Counted from the first letter of the stretch, positions 1-8,496 are shown. The stretch: 64,000 nt of DNA from CAWCOU01 sp963797335 (GCA_963797335.1 CAWCOU010000006.1:1116001-1180000), one strand, 5' to 3'. The notes: a model not told the origin generated them from the letters alone. Translations and numbers: made by a program.

Positions 1-129
1 GCAAGCTGCAAAGGTCTCAGCTCTTGTAAAGCTCAGGTCGTTCGTCATCACAAGCACAAAATGGTACAAACAACAACCACTACCACTACTGAATCCACTG
101 GCGGCGCTGCTAGCACCACTGCCCAGTAA
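1..129 (+). CDS. C-terminal end of a bufferin-like precursor (BufA family), cut by the window edge
   Basis: Frame 1 is open from the first base to the TAA at 127-129. It gives a 42-residue tail with two cysteines in a CKGLSSCK context, then a His/Lys patch and a Thr/Ala-rich end. Bufferin precursors are small exported peptides with Cys-Lys-Gly repeats. An MNIO enzyme modifies their cysteines, and they bind copper. The assignment rests on the CKG...CK motif and on the bufB and bufC homologues directly downstream. The signal peptide and first cysteines lie outside the window, so the subfamily (BufA1 or BufA2 type) cannot be settled. The Thr-rich tail is unusual for the family as I know it. Confidence 0.6.
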   Translation, partial: ASCKGLSSCKAQVVRHHKHKMVQTTTTTTTESTGGAASTTAQ

Positions 130-170
130 TCAGCAGTTGTTTGGATAGTTAAGCTTAACTAGACTAAAGT

Positions 171-206
171 AAAAAGCCGGATATCGTTGTTTGTATCCGG
201 CTTTTT
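171..206 (+). terminator. Hairpin terminator between bufA and bufB
   Basis: AAAAAGCCGGATA (171-183) pairs with TATCCGGCTTTTT (194-206) around a roughly 10-base loop and ends in a T run. It has the form of a rho-independent terminator. It sits inside the presumed operon, so it may act as partial attenuation giving more precursor than maturation enzyme (inference). Confidence 0.7.
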
Positions 207-223
207 ATTATTGAAATACTAAG

Positions 224-1087
224 ATGGTGCGCATGCAAAATCTCCCCTACCTCGGTTTTGGCATTGGTTTACGCCCTGTCCATTATCAAGCCATTTTGAG
301 TGATAAACCAACGATTGATTGGTTTGAAATCATCACCGAAGATTATTTAGTTCCTGGCGGTAACCCCTTACATTTTCTGGATCAGGTGCGCGCAAATTAC
401 CCAGTGGTCATGCACGGCGTATCTTTATCCATTGGTAGTGTTGATCCATTGGACATGGATTATTTGCAACAAGTGAAGCACTTGGCAGATCGCATCCAAC
501 CCAAATGGGTTTCCGATCACTGCTGCTGGACTGGCACCAATGGCGTCAATTTGCATGATCTTATGCCGCTCCCCTATACCGAAGAAGCGGTTAAGCATTT
601 AGTCACCCGCATTTCGCAGGTGCAAGATTTTCTCGGCCGGCAAATTTTGTTGGAAAATGTCTCTAGCTACGTCACCTTCAAGCATTCTACGCTCACCGAA
701 TGGGATTTTTTAAACGCCGTGGCCGAACAAGCCGATTGTTTAATTCTTTTAGATGTAAATAATATCTTTGTCAGCTCTTTCAACCACAGCTTTGACCCTT
801 TGGCTTATATCAACGGCATCGCCAAAAATCGAGTGCAACAATTTCACCTGGCCGGTCATTTAAATCGCGAAACCCATATTGTCGATACCCACGATCATCC
901 CATTATTGCCGATGTCTGGAATTTATATGCCAGCGCGCTGCGACGATTTGGCCACGTTTCGACATTAATCGAACGCGACGATAATATTCCGCCACTTCCT
1001 GAATTACTCTCGGAATTACAACACGCCAGATCCATTGCCAAACAGACGTTAGGCGATGAAATTGTACTCAGCGAGGCGATGGCATGA
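224..1087 (+). CDS. bufB: BufB: MNIO-family (DUF692) multinuclear iron-dependent oxidase
   Basis: This 287-residue protein is a TIM-barrel enzyme of the DUF692/MNIO family. The family uses two or three iron ions to turn precursor cysteines into modified heterocycles; in bufferins these are thiooxazoles that bind copper. Candidate metal ligands are His64 (MHGVSLS), Asp98-His99, Glu144 and Asn145 (LLENVSSY), Asp177 and Asn179 (LDVNN), His208 and His212 (HLAGH), Asp221 and His223 (DTHDHP) and Glu250. Length is normal for the family. It lies between the bufA tail and bufC and overlaps bufC by 4 bp (ATGA), so translation is probably coupled. An alternative ATG at 233 would remove three residues; neither start has a strong ribosome-binding site. 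Confidence 0.9.
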   Translation: MVRMQNLPYLGFGIGLRPVHYQAILSDKPTIDWFEIITEDYLVPGGNPLHFLDQVRANYPVVMHGVSLSIGSVDPLDMDYLQQVKHLADRIQPKWVSDHCCWTGTNGVNLHDLMPLPYTEEAVKHLVTRISQVQDFLGRQILLENVSSYVTFKHSTLTEWDFLNAVAEQADCLILLDVNNIFVSSFNHSFDPLAYINGIAKNRVQQFHLAGHLNRETHIVDTHDHPIIADVWNLYASALRRFGHVSTLIERDDNIPPLPELLSELQHARSIAKQTLGDEIVLSEAMA

Positions 1088-1893
1088 GCGATTTGCGTCA
1101 TACCCTGGAACATTTTCAAAACTTCATTCTAGACCAACACAATAATATTGACGCCGAAATTGTCGGCGCTAATGCGGATTTTCGCCTGGAACGTTTGGAT
1201 GTGTATTATGCGGCATACGGCCTTAGACTCTTAGAAGCGCTGGTGCGAGCTTACCCGGCTCTCAAAAAATATATGGGCGAAGAATTATTCGATAAATTAG
1301 GTTACCTCTATATCGAAAAATACCCATCCCACCATTTTTCCATACGTTATTTTGGCCGACAGTTCAGCGAATTTTTGGCTACACAGCCTGAAATAACACC
1401 CATTATGGTAGAGCTGGCAAAATTTGAATGGGCTTTAGCCTCTGCACTCGATGCGGCTGACGGCCCGCAATTAACCCTCCCTGATTTAGCCGCATTACCG
1501 CCCGAAGCCTGGGCAGATTTAATCTTAATAACCCATCCTTCTACAAGTCTACTTACCCTTTCTTACCCCACACCTAAACTCTGGAAATCACTGGTATCGG
1601 ATGCCGAGCAGCCTGTGCTGTCCCTAGAAGAAGAGACCACGCATTGGTTGATCTGGCGCTTTAATCAAGCGGCACATTATCTTTTTATGAACAAAGAGCA
1701 ATTGGCATTGATTCAAGCCATTCAAACCGGCGAACCTTTCTCCGAAATTTGCGTGAATTTATGCGAATATCTGGGCGAAGATAAAGTCGTGGCCTTTGCT
1801 GCTGAAAATTTACGGAATTGGATTAGTGAAGGATTATTTTCTCAATTTGGTACTCATACCGGCATTGATGAATCCGCCGATGAGCAGCGATGA
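1084..1893 (+). CDS. bufC: BufC: DUF2063-family partner of the MNIO enzyme
   Basis: 269 residues. The N-terminal ~95 residues match the DUF2063 type, an older 'putative DNA-binding' label: a helical region with HFQNFIL, LDVYYAAYGLRL and YPSHHFSIRYFGR. In described bufferin and related MNIO operons this protein binds the precursor leader and presents it to the MNIO enzyme in the cytoplasm. The C-terminal part is helical with no motif I recognise. It starts inside the last codons of bufB and overlaps the following peptidase gene by 4 bp, so bufB, bufC and the peptidase form a tightly coupled unit. Role is by homology and context. Confidence 0.85.
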   Translation: MSDLRHTLEHFQNFILDQHNNIDAEIVGANADFRLERLDVYYAAYGLRLLEALVRAYPALKKYMGEELFDKLGYLYIEKYPSHHFSIRYFGRQFSEFLATQPEITPIMVELAKFEWALASALDAADGPQLTLPDLAALPPEAWADLILITHPSTSLLTLSYPTPKLWKSLVSDAEQPVLSLEEETTHWLIWRFNQAAHYLFMNKEQLALIQAIQTGEPFSEICVNLCEYLGEDKVVAFAAENLRNWISEGLFSQFGTHTGIDESADEQR

Positions 1894-3599
1894 TCGCTTC
1901 TGTGAGGACTATGATGAAATTTCTTGTCCTATTTTTTGGCATTTTTTTCTACGCCACTGGTTTTGCCAGTGACCAAATCGTGGTTATTTCAGGCGGTGAT
2001 AATCCCGGCCTAAATAATTACTCCCAATACCTGCAAACAAAAACCTTGTATGATTACCTACAACAGAAGAACAAAGATAATTTGACCCTTTATTTTGGCG
2101 CTGGTAATACGGACAAAACAGTAAACCCTCTTTTCGATGTGCATAAAACCGAAGACATCAATCATCTAAAAACGGATATGATGCTGCCTGGGAGAATAAG
2201 CAACAACATCCCCGCCACCAAAGAAAAGGTATCTCATTATTTCTTTGATACCAAGGCGCAAAGTCTAACTGGCCAAGGCAATTTATTTGTTTTTGTGAGC
2301 GACCATGGTCTACCCGATGAATTCCTGAATGATAAACAAGCGGACCCTTTTTCGAATAACTGTATCGATTTATGGCATTATAATGGAACATTAATCAATA
2401 ACTTCCTCGACAAAGACAACTTTTATTCTATCTGCTTGTCTAAAAATGAACTGACCACGTTGCTAAATGTCGTTCAGCCTAAACACGTTGTGTTTGAAAT
2501 GTCACAATGCTACTCGGGCGGGTTTCACCAGATGTCGGTGTCCACACAAAACGGCTATCCGACTGCCAATGGCAAGATCTGCGGATTTACTTCTGCTCCT
2601 CCAGACCATTACGCCAGCGGGTGCACAACAGATGCCAACGGCCCAACCTATCAAGGCTACGAACGTTCTTTTACGGAATGGTTTACGGGAGTGAGTATTC
2701 CGACCGGAAAGCAAATCCGACCGGCAGCACAAAGCATTTTTAGTGCGCATCAAAATGCTTTGTTGGAAGATTTAACAGTGGATATTCCTCTCGCCACCTC
2801 GGATTATTATTTATGGCAATGGGCAAATTTGATAGAAGACTCCAACTTTATTTCCAGAGTACCTAATTTTTCAGCTGAAAAAGTCCGCGATATCTATAAA
2901 AATTACCAAAATCACCTAAGCAATATGACCAACGATGATTTTAAGCAATTCCAAAAAATAGTGGCGCTTGATCGCGACCAAATAAAGAAAAAATACCCAA
3001 ATGAGTCATCGTATTTTAATTTACCACTCGATCAACAGAAGAAATACCTGGATCATCTTGAAAAACTAATTGCGGAACAAGGCCAGACCTTCCAACAACA
3101 AATGGATGGCATGATGAACCTGTATCGCAACATCATCTATCCAACCTGGCAGCAAGCGGTAAAAAACAAACAAGTGCCATTAACCAAAAAACAATACCAA
3201 ATGGAAAATGATTTTTACCTGCCGATTATGACAAACCATCTGTTTAATTTCCCCTACCAATTTAATGCATTGTACGCACAGTATTTATCCATGCAAAAGA
3301 ACGATAAAGACGTGGTTGATTACCACCAACATCGCGACGACATAATGAAAAAATGGGCAACCTCTAAGAATTTACCAGGCATTTACCATGCCATCGATAT
3401 CTTTTCAGCCTATATGAAGAATTTTCAACAAATTTCTGATGCGATTGCTGATAAAGAAAAAGAGAAACAACTATTAAAGCGAATTTATATTTACAATAAA
3501 ATTATCGCAGCCTGGGTTACTCTACAAACCATCAATGACACTCAAGCACTGAAAGACCTAGCCAATTTATTGGAATGTGAACATTCCAAGCTGCAATGA
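1890..3599 (+). CDS. Secreted clan CD (caspase/legumain-like) cysteine peptidase encoded with the bufferin genes
   Basis: 569 residues with a signal peptide (hydrophobic FLVLFFGIFFYATGF, likely cleavage near residue 27). Residues ~28-215 look like a caspase/legumain fold. The core strand QIVVISGGD is followed by His139 in VFVSDHG and Cys207 in FEMSQCYSGG, the His-Gly / Gln-Cys arrangement of clan CD peptidases. Residues ~320-560 are charged and helical, with no recognised domain. The ATG overlaps the bufC stop by 4 bp; the ATG pair at 1911/1914 would give a more compact signal peptide and has GAGGA upstream. Placement suggests action on a periplasmic or exported substrate, possibly the precursor, but this is inference. 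A stand-alone secreted legumain-like enzyme is the alternative. Confidence 0.7.
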   Translation: MIASVRTMMKFLVLFFGIFFYATGFASDQIVVISGGDNPGLNNYSQYLQTKTLYDYLQQKNKDNLTLYFGAGNTDKTVNPLFDVHKTEDINHLKTDMMLPGRISNNIPATKEKVSHYFFDTKAQSLTGQGNLFVFVSDHGLPDEFLNDKQADPFSNNCIDLWHYNGTLINNFLDKDNFYSICLSKNELTTLLNVVQPKHVVFEMSQCYSGGFHQMSVSTQNGYPTANGKICGFTSAPPDHYASGCTTDANGPTYQGYERSFTEWFTGVSIPTGKQIRPAAQSIFSAHQNALLEDLTVDIPLATSDYYLWQWANLIEDSNFISRVPNFSAEKVRDIYKNYQNHLSNMTNDDFKQFQKIVALDRDQIKKKYPNESSYFNLPLDQQKKYLDHLEKLIAEQGQTFQQQMDGMMNLYRNIIYPTWQQAVKNKQVPLTKKQYQMENDFYLPIMTNHLFNFPYQFNALYAQYLSMQKNDKDVVDYHQHRDDIMKKWATSKNLPGIYHAIDIFSAYMKNFQQISDAIADKEKEKQLLKRIYIYNKIIAAWVTLQTINDTQALKDLANLLECEHSKLQ

Positions 3600-3697
3600 C
3601 TCAGCCCAAAAATTAAGTTTGGCTATCCGGACATTATCAAAAAGATAGCCAAATTGTAACTAAAAGCTTATTCTGAGCAAAGGCTTCGTGATTTTCT

Positions 3698-4177
3698 TTA
3701 GCTACGGTAAGCTGGCTTTTCTGGTTCATCTGCAGTCTTTGTTGCTGGTTCATGAGCAATCCCAGGCCTAATTAAACAATGCTCTAATATTTTTATCTCC
3801 TGACTCGCTTCTTTAAAGACGCCAGGTCTGGTATTTTTGCCTACCAACATCGCGTAATTGAGTTCCTTTAAACGGTCAAAAATTTGGTCCCGTGTTTCTC
3901 TGTAAAACCTATCAATCTCATCATACGAACCTAAATTGCTTTTAAGATGGCTGGTTAAACCCAATAATTCTAAGGCCTTAGATAATCCAGAGCTTAGTTG
4001 ATGAACACTAGGAATTTCTTCATTTTGAAAAAAGCTTCCCGTAAACGAAATTTTAGATTTTGAAGCCGAGGTTTGAGTGCTAGGAGTCCTCTTATCGTCA
4101 GTCCTAGGGGAAATATCTGAAGAAATTTTGACATTTTCCTCTTGTGGTAAGGAGGGGGTTGGTTTATCAATAGACAT
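3698..4177 (-). CDS. Unknown 159-residue protein, disordered N-terminus
   Basis: I do not recognise a family. Residues 1-50 are rich in Ser, Thr, Pro and charged residues and are probably disordered. Residues ~55-135 are predicted helical (HQLSSGLSKALELLGL, YDEIDRFYRETRDQIFDRL). The end is again Pro/Lys/Ala rich. There is no signal peptide or membrane segment. It lies convergent with the peptidase gene and downstream of a Sel1-repeat gene. The layout resembles small substrates of Legionella-type effector export, but no specific signal can be proved here. Confidence 0.55.
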   Translation of the reverse strand: MSIDKPTPSLPQEENVKISSDISPRTDDKRTPSTQTSASKSKISFTGSFFQNEEIPSVHQLSSGLSKALELLGLTSHLKSNLGSYDEIDRFYRETRDQIFDRLKELNYAMLVGKNTRPGVFKEASQEIKILEHCLIRPGIAHEPATKTADEPEKPAYRS

Positions 4178-4440
4178 GCGGGTAGCCTCAATTTTTGTGA
4201 GAAAATATCAGCGTATCTCATAAAAATTAAGTAAAAATTAAGAGCTTTCGTTCCCCCCGATGAAATGCAATGAAACTTATCACCCGAAAGTTTTTTGAAT
4301 GGAAGGTCTAACATTGAGGTTTTGGATAGATTTCGCGTTTCATGTCCAAATTTTACGAATAAATAGGGAAAAGTAATGACACATTTTGGGGAAAAGGCGT
4401 GTTAGAATTTAAGACCACTATGGATGCTAATGGCCCTGCT

Positions 4441-5448
4441 TTACACCGATGGGACTGAAGTTGGATTTTCTTCCTCTTTTGTGGATTGCATTTTAATTTT
4501 TTTCTTTGATGGCGCAGGCATCTGTTTCGTTTGAAAAAAATTAGAAAACGGACCTTTCTTAATCCCAACTGAATACTTTCTTTTATTCGATATGGTTTTT
4601 TTCTTTTTAATTTCAGCATTCGTAGAACATCTTGTCAAATAGTTTTCTGCGATAACATTTCCTTGCTTAGCAGCTAAATGATAAAAACGAGCGGCCTCTT
4701 GAACGTCTTTTTTTACACCATTGCCATTTTCATAACACTGACCCAAAAGAACCTGCGCATCATGATCCCCTTGCTCAGCGGCTAAACGATATAAACGAAC
4801 TGCCTCTCGCAAGTCTTTTTCTACACCACAGCTGATAAATCCTTCTTCATACATCATACCTAAGAGAGTGTGTGCGACAGGACATCCCTGCTTAGACGCT
4901 AAATGGAATAAACGAACAGCCTCTTGCTGGTCTTTTTTTACACCTCGGCCATGTTCATAACATTGAGATAAATAAGTTGTTGCAGCCGCATATCCTTGCA
5001 TACTAGCCAAAGAATACAAACGAATTGCCTCCTGAATGTCTTTTTCTACGCCAGATCCTTCTTCGTAACACAGGCCCAAATAAGTTTGCCCAGCAGGATT
5101 TCCTTGCGCAGCCGCTAGACGATACAAGCGAACTGCCTGTTGATCGTTTTCTTCTACACCAATACCTCGTTGATAACACAAACCAAGATTACATTGTACT
5201 GTCCCTGCACTTGATAGTAGCGCTAAACGACCAAATAAAGATCCTATCACTATTTTCTCTTTCTCTGAGATTTTTTTATAGGCCAACAACCGAGTAAATT
5301 TGCTGGCAATGGCTTCTATGTTTTTAATCGCCTCTAGGGCCTTTTCTGATTCTTTTTCTAACTCCTTTAGCAATGCCCCCATGTTGTCGACATTTTGCCT
5401 GTAAACCTTTTTTTCTTTCTCTTCACTAATCATGTTTATTCGTCTCAT
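4441..5448 (-). CDS. Sel1-repeat (TPR-like) protein
   Basis: 335 residues. An N-terminal helical, Lys/Glu-rich segment (~1-75) precedes about six Sel1-like repeats (~76-275). The repeats carry the typical pattern of Gly-x-x-x-Ala, LGxCYExGxGVxKD and EAxRxYxLAAxQG. One repeat has an insertion (EEGFISCGVEKD). The C-terminus is a basic, Lys-rich tail with no hydrophobic segment. Sel1 repeats form solenoids that bind partner proteins; in Legionella and Coxiella relatives many are host-interaction proteins or regulators. There is no signal peptide, so it is cytosolic or exported by a secretion system (inference). A second in-frame ATG at 5433 could be the true start. Confidence 0.85.
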   Translation of the reverse strand: MRRINMISEEKEKKVYRQNVDNMGALLKELEKESEKALEAIKNIEAIASKFTRLLAYKKISEKEKIVIGSLFGRLALLSSAGTVQCNLGLCYQRGIGVEENDQQAVRLYRLAAAQGNPAGQTYLGLCYEEGSGVEKDIQEAIRLYSLASMQGYAAATTYLSQCYEHGRGVKKDQQEAVRLFHLASKQGCPVAHTLLGMMYEEGFISCGVEKDLREAVRLYRLAAEQGDHDAQVLLGQCYENGNGVKKDVQEAARFYHLAAKQGNVIAENYLTRCSTNAEIKKKKTISNKRKYSVGIKKGPFSNFFQTKQMPAPSKKKIKMQSTKEEENPTSVPSV

Positions 5449-5682
5449 CCTTATTTTTTATGGATATTCTAATATTTTGGTTTATTTTCATCAAACCAAT
5501 GTTGGTGTAGATAACATAGAATCACCAAAGTATGTCCTTTGCAACCTTTCTGTTTGTAAAACTTATCATCTGAAGAATCAATTACGGTATTTGCTTATGA
5601 AGTCAGTAAGCGCCAACAATGGTCGCTCTGAGTCAGTCGTACGACTTTGTGAAAAAATGCTGACTCATAATTATTACTCAAT

Positions 5683-5731
5683 GTAGTTTAAGTGAAAGCA
5701 CTTTGAGTTAAACCACTTTAACTTAAACTAC
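5683..5731. repeat. Nested inverted repeat in the sel1-rmuC gap
   Basis: GTAGTTTAAGT (5683-5693) and ACTTAAACTAC (5721-5731) are perfect reverse complements. Inside them AGTTAAA (5706-5712) pairs with TTTAACT (5717-5723). The sequence ACTTTGAGTTT recurs just after the right arm. It could be a hairpin or a binding site. The rest of the 5449-5790 gap holds no gene I can support. Confidence 0.5.
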
Positions 5732-5790
5732 TTTGAGTTTTTAAGAAGCTCACATGACGTTCCAAATCGTCTCTCGATTTGGGGGCCTCA

Positions 5791-5850
5791 AAGGGCCAAG
5801 TTGTCATCCCGGAAGATGTTAGGAAGTGGATGGAACTAAACGGGTTCTGA
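5791..5850 (+). pseudogene. Remnant of an AbrB/VapB-type DNA-binding protein
   Basis: One frame reads KGQVVIPEDVRKWMELN and then stops at 5848-5850. This closely matches the swapped-hairpin AbrB core (KGQVVIP...R) of VapB/MazE/AbrB antitoxins. An ATG at 5754 opens a different frame, so a frameshift would be needed to join a start to the core. The fragment overlaps the 3' end of rmuC on the other strand. A chance match cannot be excluded because the stretch is only 20 codons. Confidence 0.35.
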
Positions 5851-7134
5851 TATGGCTATCGCCACTTCTTTGGTAGGCAGGCTTGGGGTTTGTTCCAAAT
5901 CCACTTGCTCAATACGGTTAAAGCGCTGGCTGATTTTATGGGAAGAGGTGTGGACGTCTTCGGCGTCTTCGTGGGCTTGTTTAATGTGTTTGGCTAATTT
6001 ATCCATGCGCTGTTGGAAGCGTTGGAAGTCTTTATTCAGCATGGTCAGGTGCTGTTGGATGATGTGCACTTGCCGACGGGTGGCGGCGTCTTTTAATACG
6101 GCGCGAGCGGTGGTTAATACGGCCATCATGGTCGTGGGGGAAACCATCCATACTCGCGCCTTGTGCGCCATTTCAATTAAATCGGGGTAATTCGCGTGGA
6201 TTTCCGCAAAGATGGCTTCTGCGGGAATAAACATCATCGCGCCATCGGAGGTTTCGCCGGGGATGATGTATTTTTTGGCGATGTGTTCAATGTGGGTGCG
6301 GATATCTTTACGAAATGCTTGTTCAGCGGTTTTTCGATCGACTTGGCCATTGTGGAGTTGACGATAATTTTCCAATGGAAATTTGGCATCAATTACTAAT
6401 CGACCGGTGGGTTCTGGTAATAATAATAAGACATCGGCTCGATTGCTATTAGATAAGGTGTGCTGCAAGATGAAGGTTTGCTCTGGCATGACGTTGCGGA
6501 TCAGCGCATTTAATTGTACTTCTCCAAAAGCGCCTCGTGATTTTTTATCGGCCAGGATTTCTTGCAGGCTGACGACGCTGCCGGTCAATTCGGTAATTTT
6601 CTTTTGCGCCTCATCGATTAATGCCAAACGTTTTACGACGTCGGCAAACGTGGTTGTTGTTTTTTCAAATCCTTGCGCTAATCGTTGTTCAACCTCGGTG
6701 CTAATGGCGCGCAACCGTTGATCGGTGACCTGGGCCAGCGTTTCTAATCGGCTGTTTAACGATTCGGTGTGTTGACTCAAGCTCGCGGTTAATTGCTGAC
6801 GAACTTGGCTCATGCCGCCGTGCAAACTGTCTTGCAGTGTTTTTAAACTCTGGATTTGATGCTCGTCGAATCGGAGCCGTTCTTGTTCCCGACTGCGTTG
6901 CTGTTCGTGGCATAACCTCAACACGGTATCGACCAATTCGCTGGCGTGGCGGGTGCGTTCATCTAAGCGCGTTAGCCAAGTGTCCAGGGTTTTATTGTGA
7001 TCATCCTGGCCGCTTGCACGCTCATGAATAAGACGTCGCAAATGGGATTGCTGGTGGAGGACGAAGAACGTCAATAATACCAGGCTAATCATGGTAATGG
7101 TTATGACGGCTAAGAGTAGGGTAGTGATGTTCAT
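5836..7134 (-). CDS. rmuC: RmuC-family DNA recombination protein
   Basis: 432 residues. An N-terminal membrane anchor (residues ~5-27) precedes a long coiled-coil region (~30-190) and then the RmuC nuclease-like domain. The domain is recognisable by KKSRGAFGEVQL, LVIDAKFPLENY and the segment around EIHANYPDLIEMA. RmuC limits inversions and other rearrangements at short repeats; the domain is related to PD-(D/E)XK nucleases, with the DAKFP stretch part of the core. Length is normal. It is transcribed alone on the minus strand. Confidence 0.9.
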   Translation of the reverse strand: MNITTLLLAVITITMISLVLLTFFVLHQQSHLRRLIHERASGQDDHNKTLDTWLTRLDERTRHASELVDTVLRLCHEQQRSREQERLRFDEHQIQSLKTLQDSLHGGMSQVRQQLTASLSQHTESLNSRLETLAQVTDQRLRAISTEVEQRLAQGFEKTTTTFADVVKRLALIDEAQKKITELTGSVVSLQEILADKKSRGAFGEVQLNALIRNVMPEQTFILQHTLSNSNRADVLLLLPEPTGRLVIDAKFPLENYRQLHNGQVDRKTAEQAFRKDIRTHIEHIAKKYIIPGETSDGAMMFIPAEAIFAEIHANYPDLIEMAHKARVWMVSPTTMMAVLTTARAVLKDAATRRQVHIIQQHLTMLNKDFQRFQQRMDKLAKHIKQAHEDAEDVHTSSHKISQRFNRIEQVDLEQTPSLPTKEVAIAISEPV

Positions 7135-7186
7135 GGTCTTACCTTAATGAAAGAGAATCATGGCCGGGGTCGGATTAACGTAACGA

Positions 7187-7388
7187 TTAGCACTGTAAAC
7201 CCCCTCTCCCGCGCGAGGAGTTTGGGCAAAAGTTGCAAACCTATTCGCGGGAGAGGGTTAGGGGAGAGGGTTAGGGGAGAGGGTAAAGTCTCGCGCTATC
7301 CATTCGCCCTCTCCCCAACCCTCTCCCGCGAACAAGTTCAGAGCCTTATTCAAGCCCCTCGCGCGGGAGAGGGGGCTTACAGTGCTAA
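7187..7388. mobile_element. Foldback MITE-like element with ~32-bp terminal inverted repeats
   Basis: The ends TTAGCACTGTAA and TTACAGTGCTAA are inverted. The inversion continues through CCCCCTCTCCCGCGCGAGG on the left and its complement on the right, giving terminal repeats of about 32 bp with one or two mismatches. The interior is also largely self-complementary, and the 13-bp unit GAGAGGGTTAGGG is repeated 2.5 times at 7251-7283. There is no transposase. The reading frames that cross it are artefacts of its composition. It fits a non-autonomous foldback element or large REP-type repeat between rmuC and the dehydrogenase. Confidence 0.65.
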
Positions 7389-7451
7389 CCCATAATCTAA
7401 TACTCACCCACAGTTGACTAAAAAAGATGTGTGCATACCCTAGCCCACCTC

Positions 7452-7482
7452 CGTCGCCCCGCGGTTTGTCCGCGGGACGACG
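7452..7482. repeat. GC-rich palindrome, REP-like
   Basis: CGTCGCCCCGCGG (7452-7464) pairs with CCGCGGGACGACG (7470-7482) with one mismatch and a TTTGT loop. It lies 10 bp beyond the stop codon of the dehydrogenase, so it may also help end transcription, though no T run follows on the minus strand. Similar CCGCGG-loop-CCGCGG palindromes are dispersed in several intracellular bacteria. Part of the motif (CCCGCGGGACGAG) recurs near 26250. Confidence 0.5.
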
Positions 7483-7491
7483 TGCGAGTAG

Positions 7492-8358
7492 TTACTTATT
7501 TTTTGATTTTATCTCATGTTGGGCTACTTTTAGGAGTAGCGCATCTAGCCAACGACTGGGTAATAAGCGTTTGCAGCCTGAAAAAAAATACGTGGGCACC
7601 GTGACAGGATAGCGAATTTTAGGTCGACGACTCTCCAATGCGTGCCGTAATTTTTTTACCACCGCATCCGGTGGCAGAGTAAAAGGCGTGTTATCCTTTA
7701 TCTCTTCGAAATACTGTACTAAGTTAGCATAAGGAACACGATGGGTGCTGTTATCACTATCCACATGTTGACCATATGCCTGCCTGGCATTATAGCGGAA
7801 ACGGCTGCTAATTGGGCCGGGTTCAATCAACGCGACGTGAATGCCGGTGTTGTGCAACTCCAATCGCATCGCATCCGACAATGCCTCCACCGCATACTTC
7901 GTTGCGCAATAAGCACCTCGATACGCCATAGACACCAAGCCTAATACCGAGCTGACATTGACGATACGCCCATACCCCTGTTTACGCATGACGGGAATCA
8001 GCTGATTCGTCAACTCTTGTAGCCCAAATACATTCGTTTCAAACTGAGCTCGCAATGCCTCACGACTTAAATCCTCAACGGCGCCAGGCTGTCCAAAGCC
8101 GGCGTTATTAAATAAAGCATCAATAGAGCCCTTTGTTTGCGTCAACACTTCCGCCACCCCCATTTGGATTGACTGAGAATCATTGACATCCAATAATAAG
8201 CTGTATAATCCCATTTGTTGCAACCGCGCCTTATCTTCCGGTTTGCGCACAGCAGCAAATACTTGGTAACCTCTCGCGTGTAGTGTCTGAGCGGCACAAA
8301 GACCAATGCCGGAAGAACAACCTGTGATTAATATGCTTTTTATTGTTGAATCTGTCAT
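7492..8358 (-). CDS. Short-chain dehydrogenase/reductase
   Basis: 288-residue classical SDR with a Rossmann fold. The cofactor motif TGCSSGIG is near residue 13, NNAG near 90, a catalytic Ser in NVSSVLG and the Tyr-x-x-x-Lys pair in YCATK. Residues after the Rossmann strand (RKPED) suggest NADPH rather than NADH. Length and C-terminus resemble the retinol/17-beta-hydroxysteroid dehydrogenase-like bacterial group. The substrate cannot be predicted. It is transcribed alone and divergently from the fmdB gene. Confidence 0.85.
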   Translation of the reverse strand: MTDSTIKSILITGCSSGIGLCAAQTLHARGYQVFAAVRKPEDKARLQQMGLYSLLLDVNDSQSIQMGVAEVLTQTKGSIDALFNNAGFGQPGAVEDLSREALRAQFETNVFGLQELTNQLIPVMRKQGYGRIVNVSSVLGLVSMAYRGAYCATKYAVEALSDAMRLELHNTGIHVALIEPGPISSRFRYNARQAYGQHVDSDNSTHRVPYANLVQYFEEIKDNTPFTLPPDAVVKKLRHALESRRPKIRYPVTVPTYFFSGCKRLLPSRWLDALLLKVAQHEIKSKNK

Positions 8359-8496
8359 TATTTTACCTCAAATTTGCCGTATACCCCGTCGCCATGGTGA
8401 GGGAAAGTGAGGGACGTTCGAGTGGGCAACCCCACCAAGCTTATTCTCCCACAAGCGAGGAGAGAAGTTGAAAACAAATTTAGATGAGATTGTTCT

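Noticed and set aside
2467..2753. Several short frames on both strands inside the peptidase gene
   Set aside because: They overlap the conserved catalytic region of an intact protein.
7147..7395. Arg/Gly-rich frame across the foldback element
   Set aside because: It follows the composition of the inverted repeat and has no ribosome-binding site or homology.
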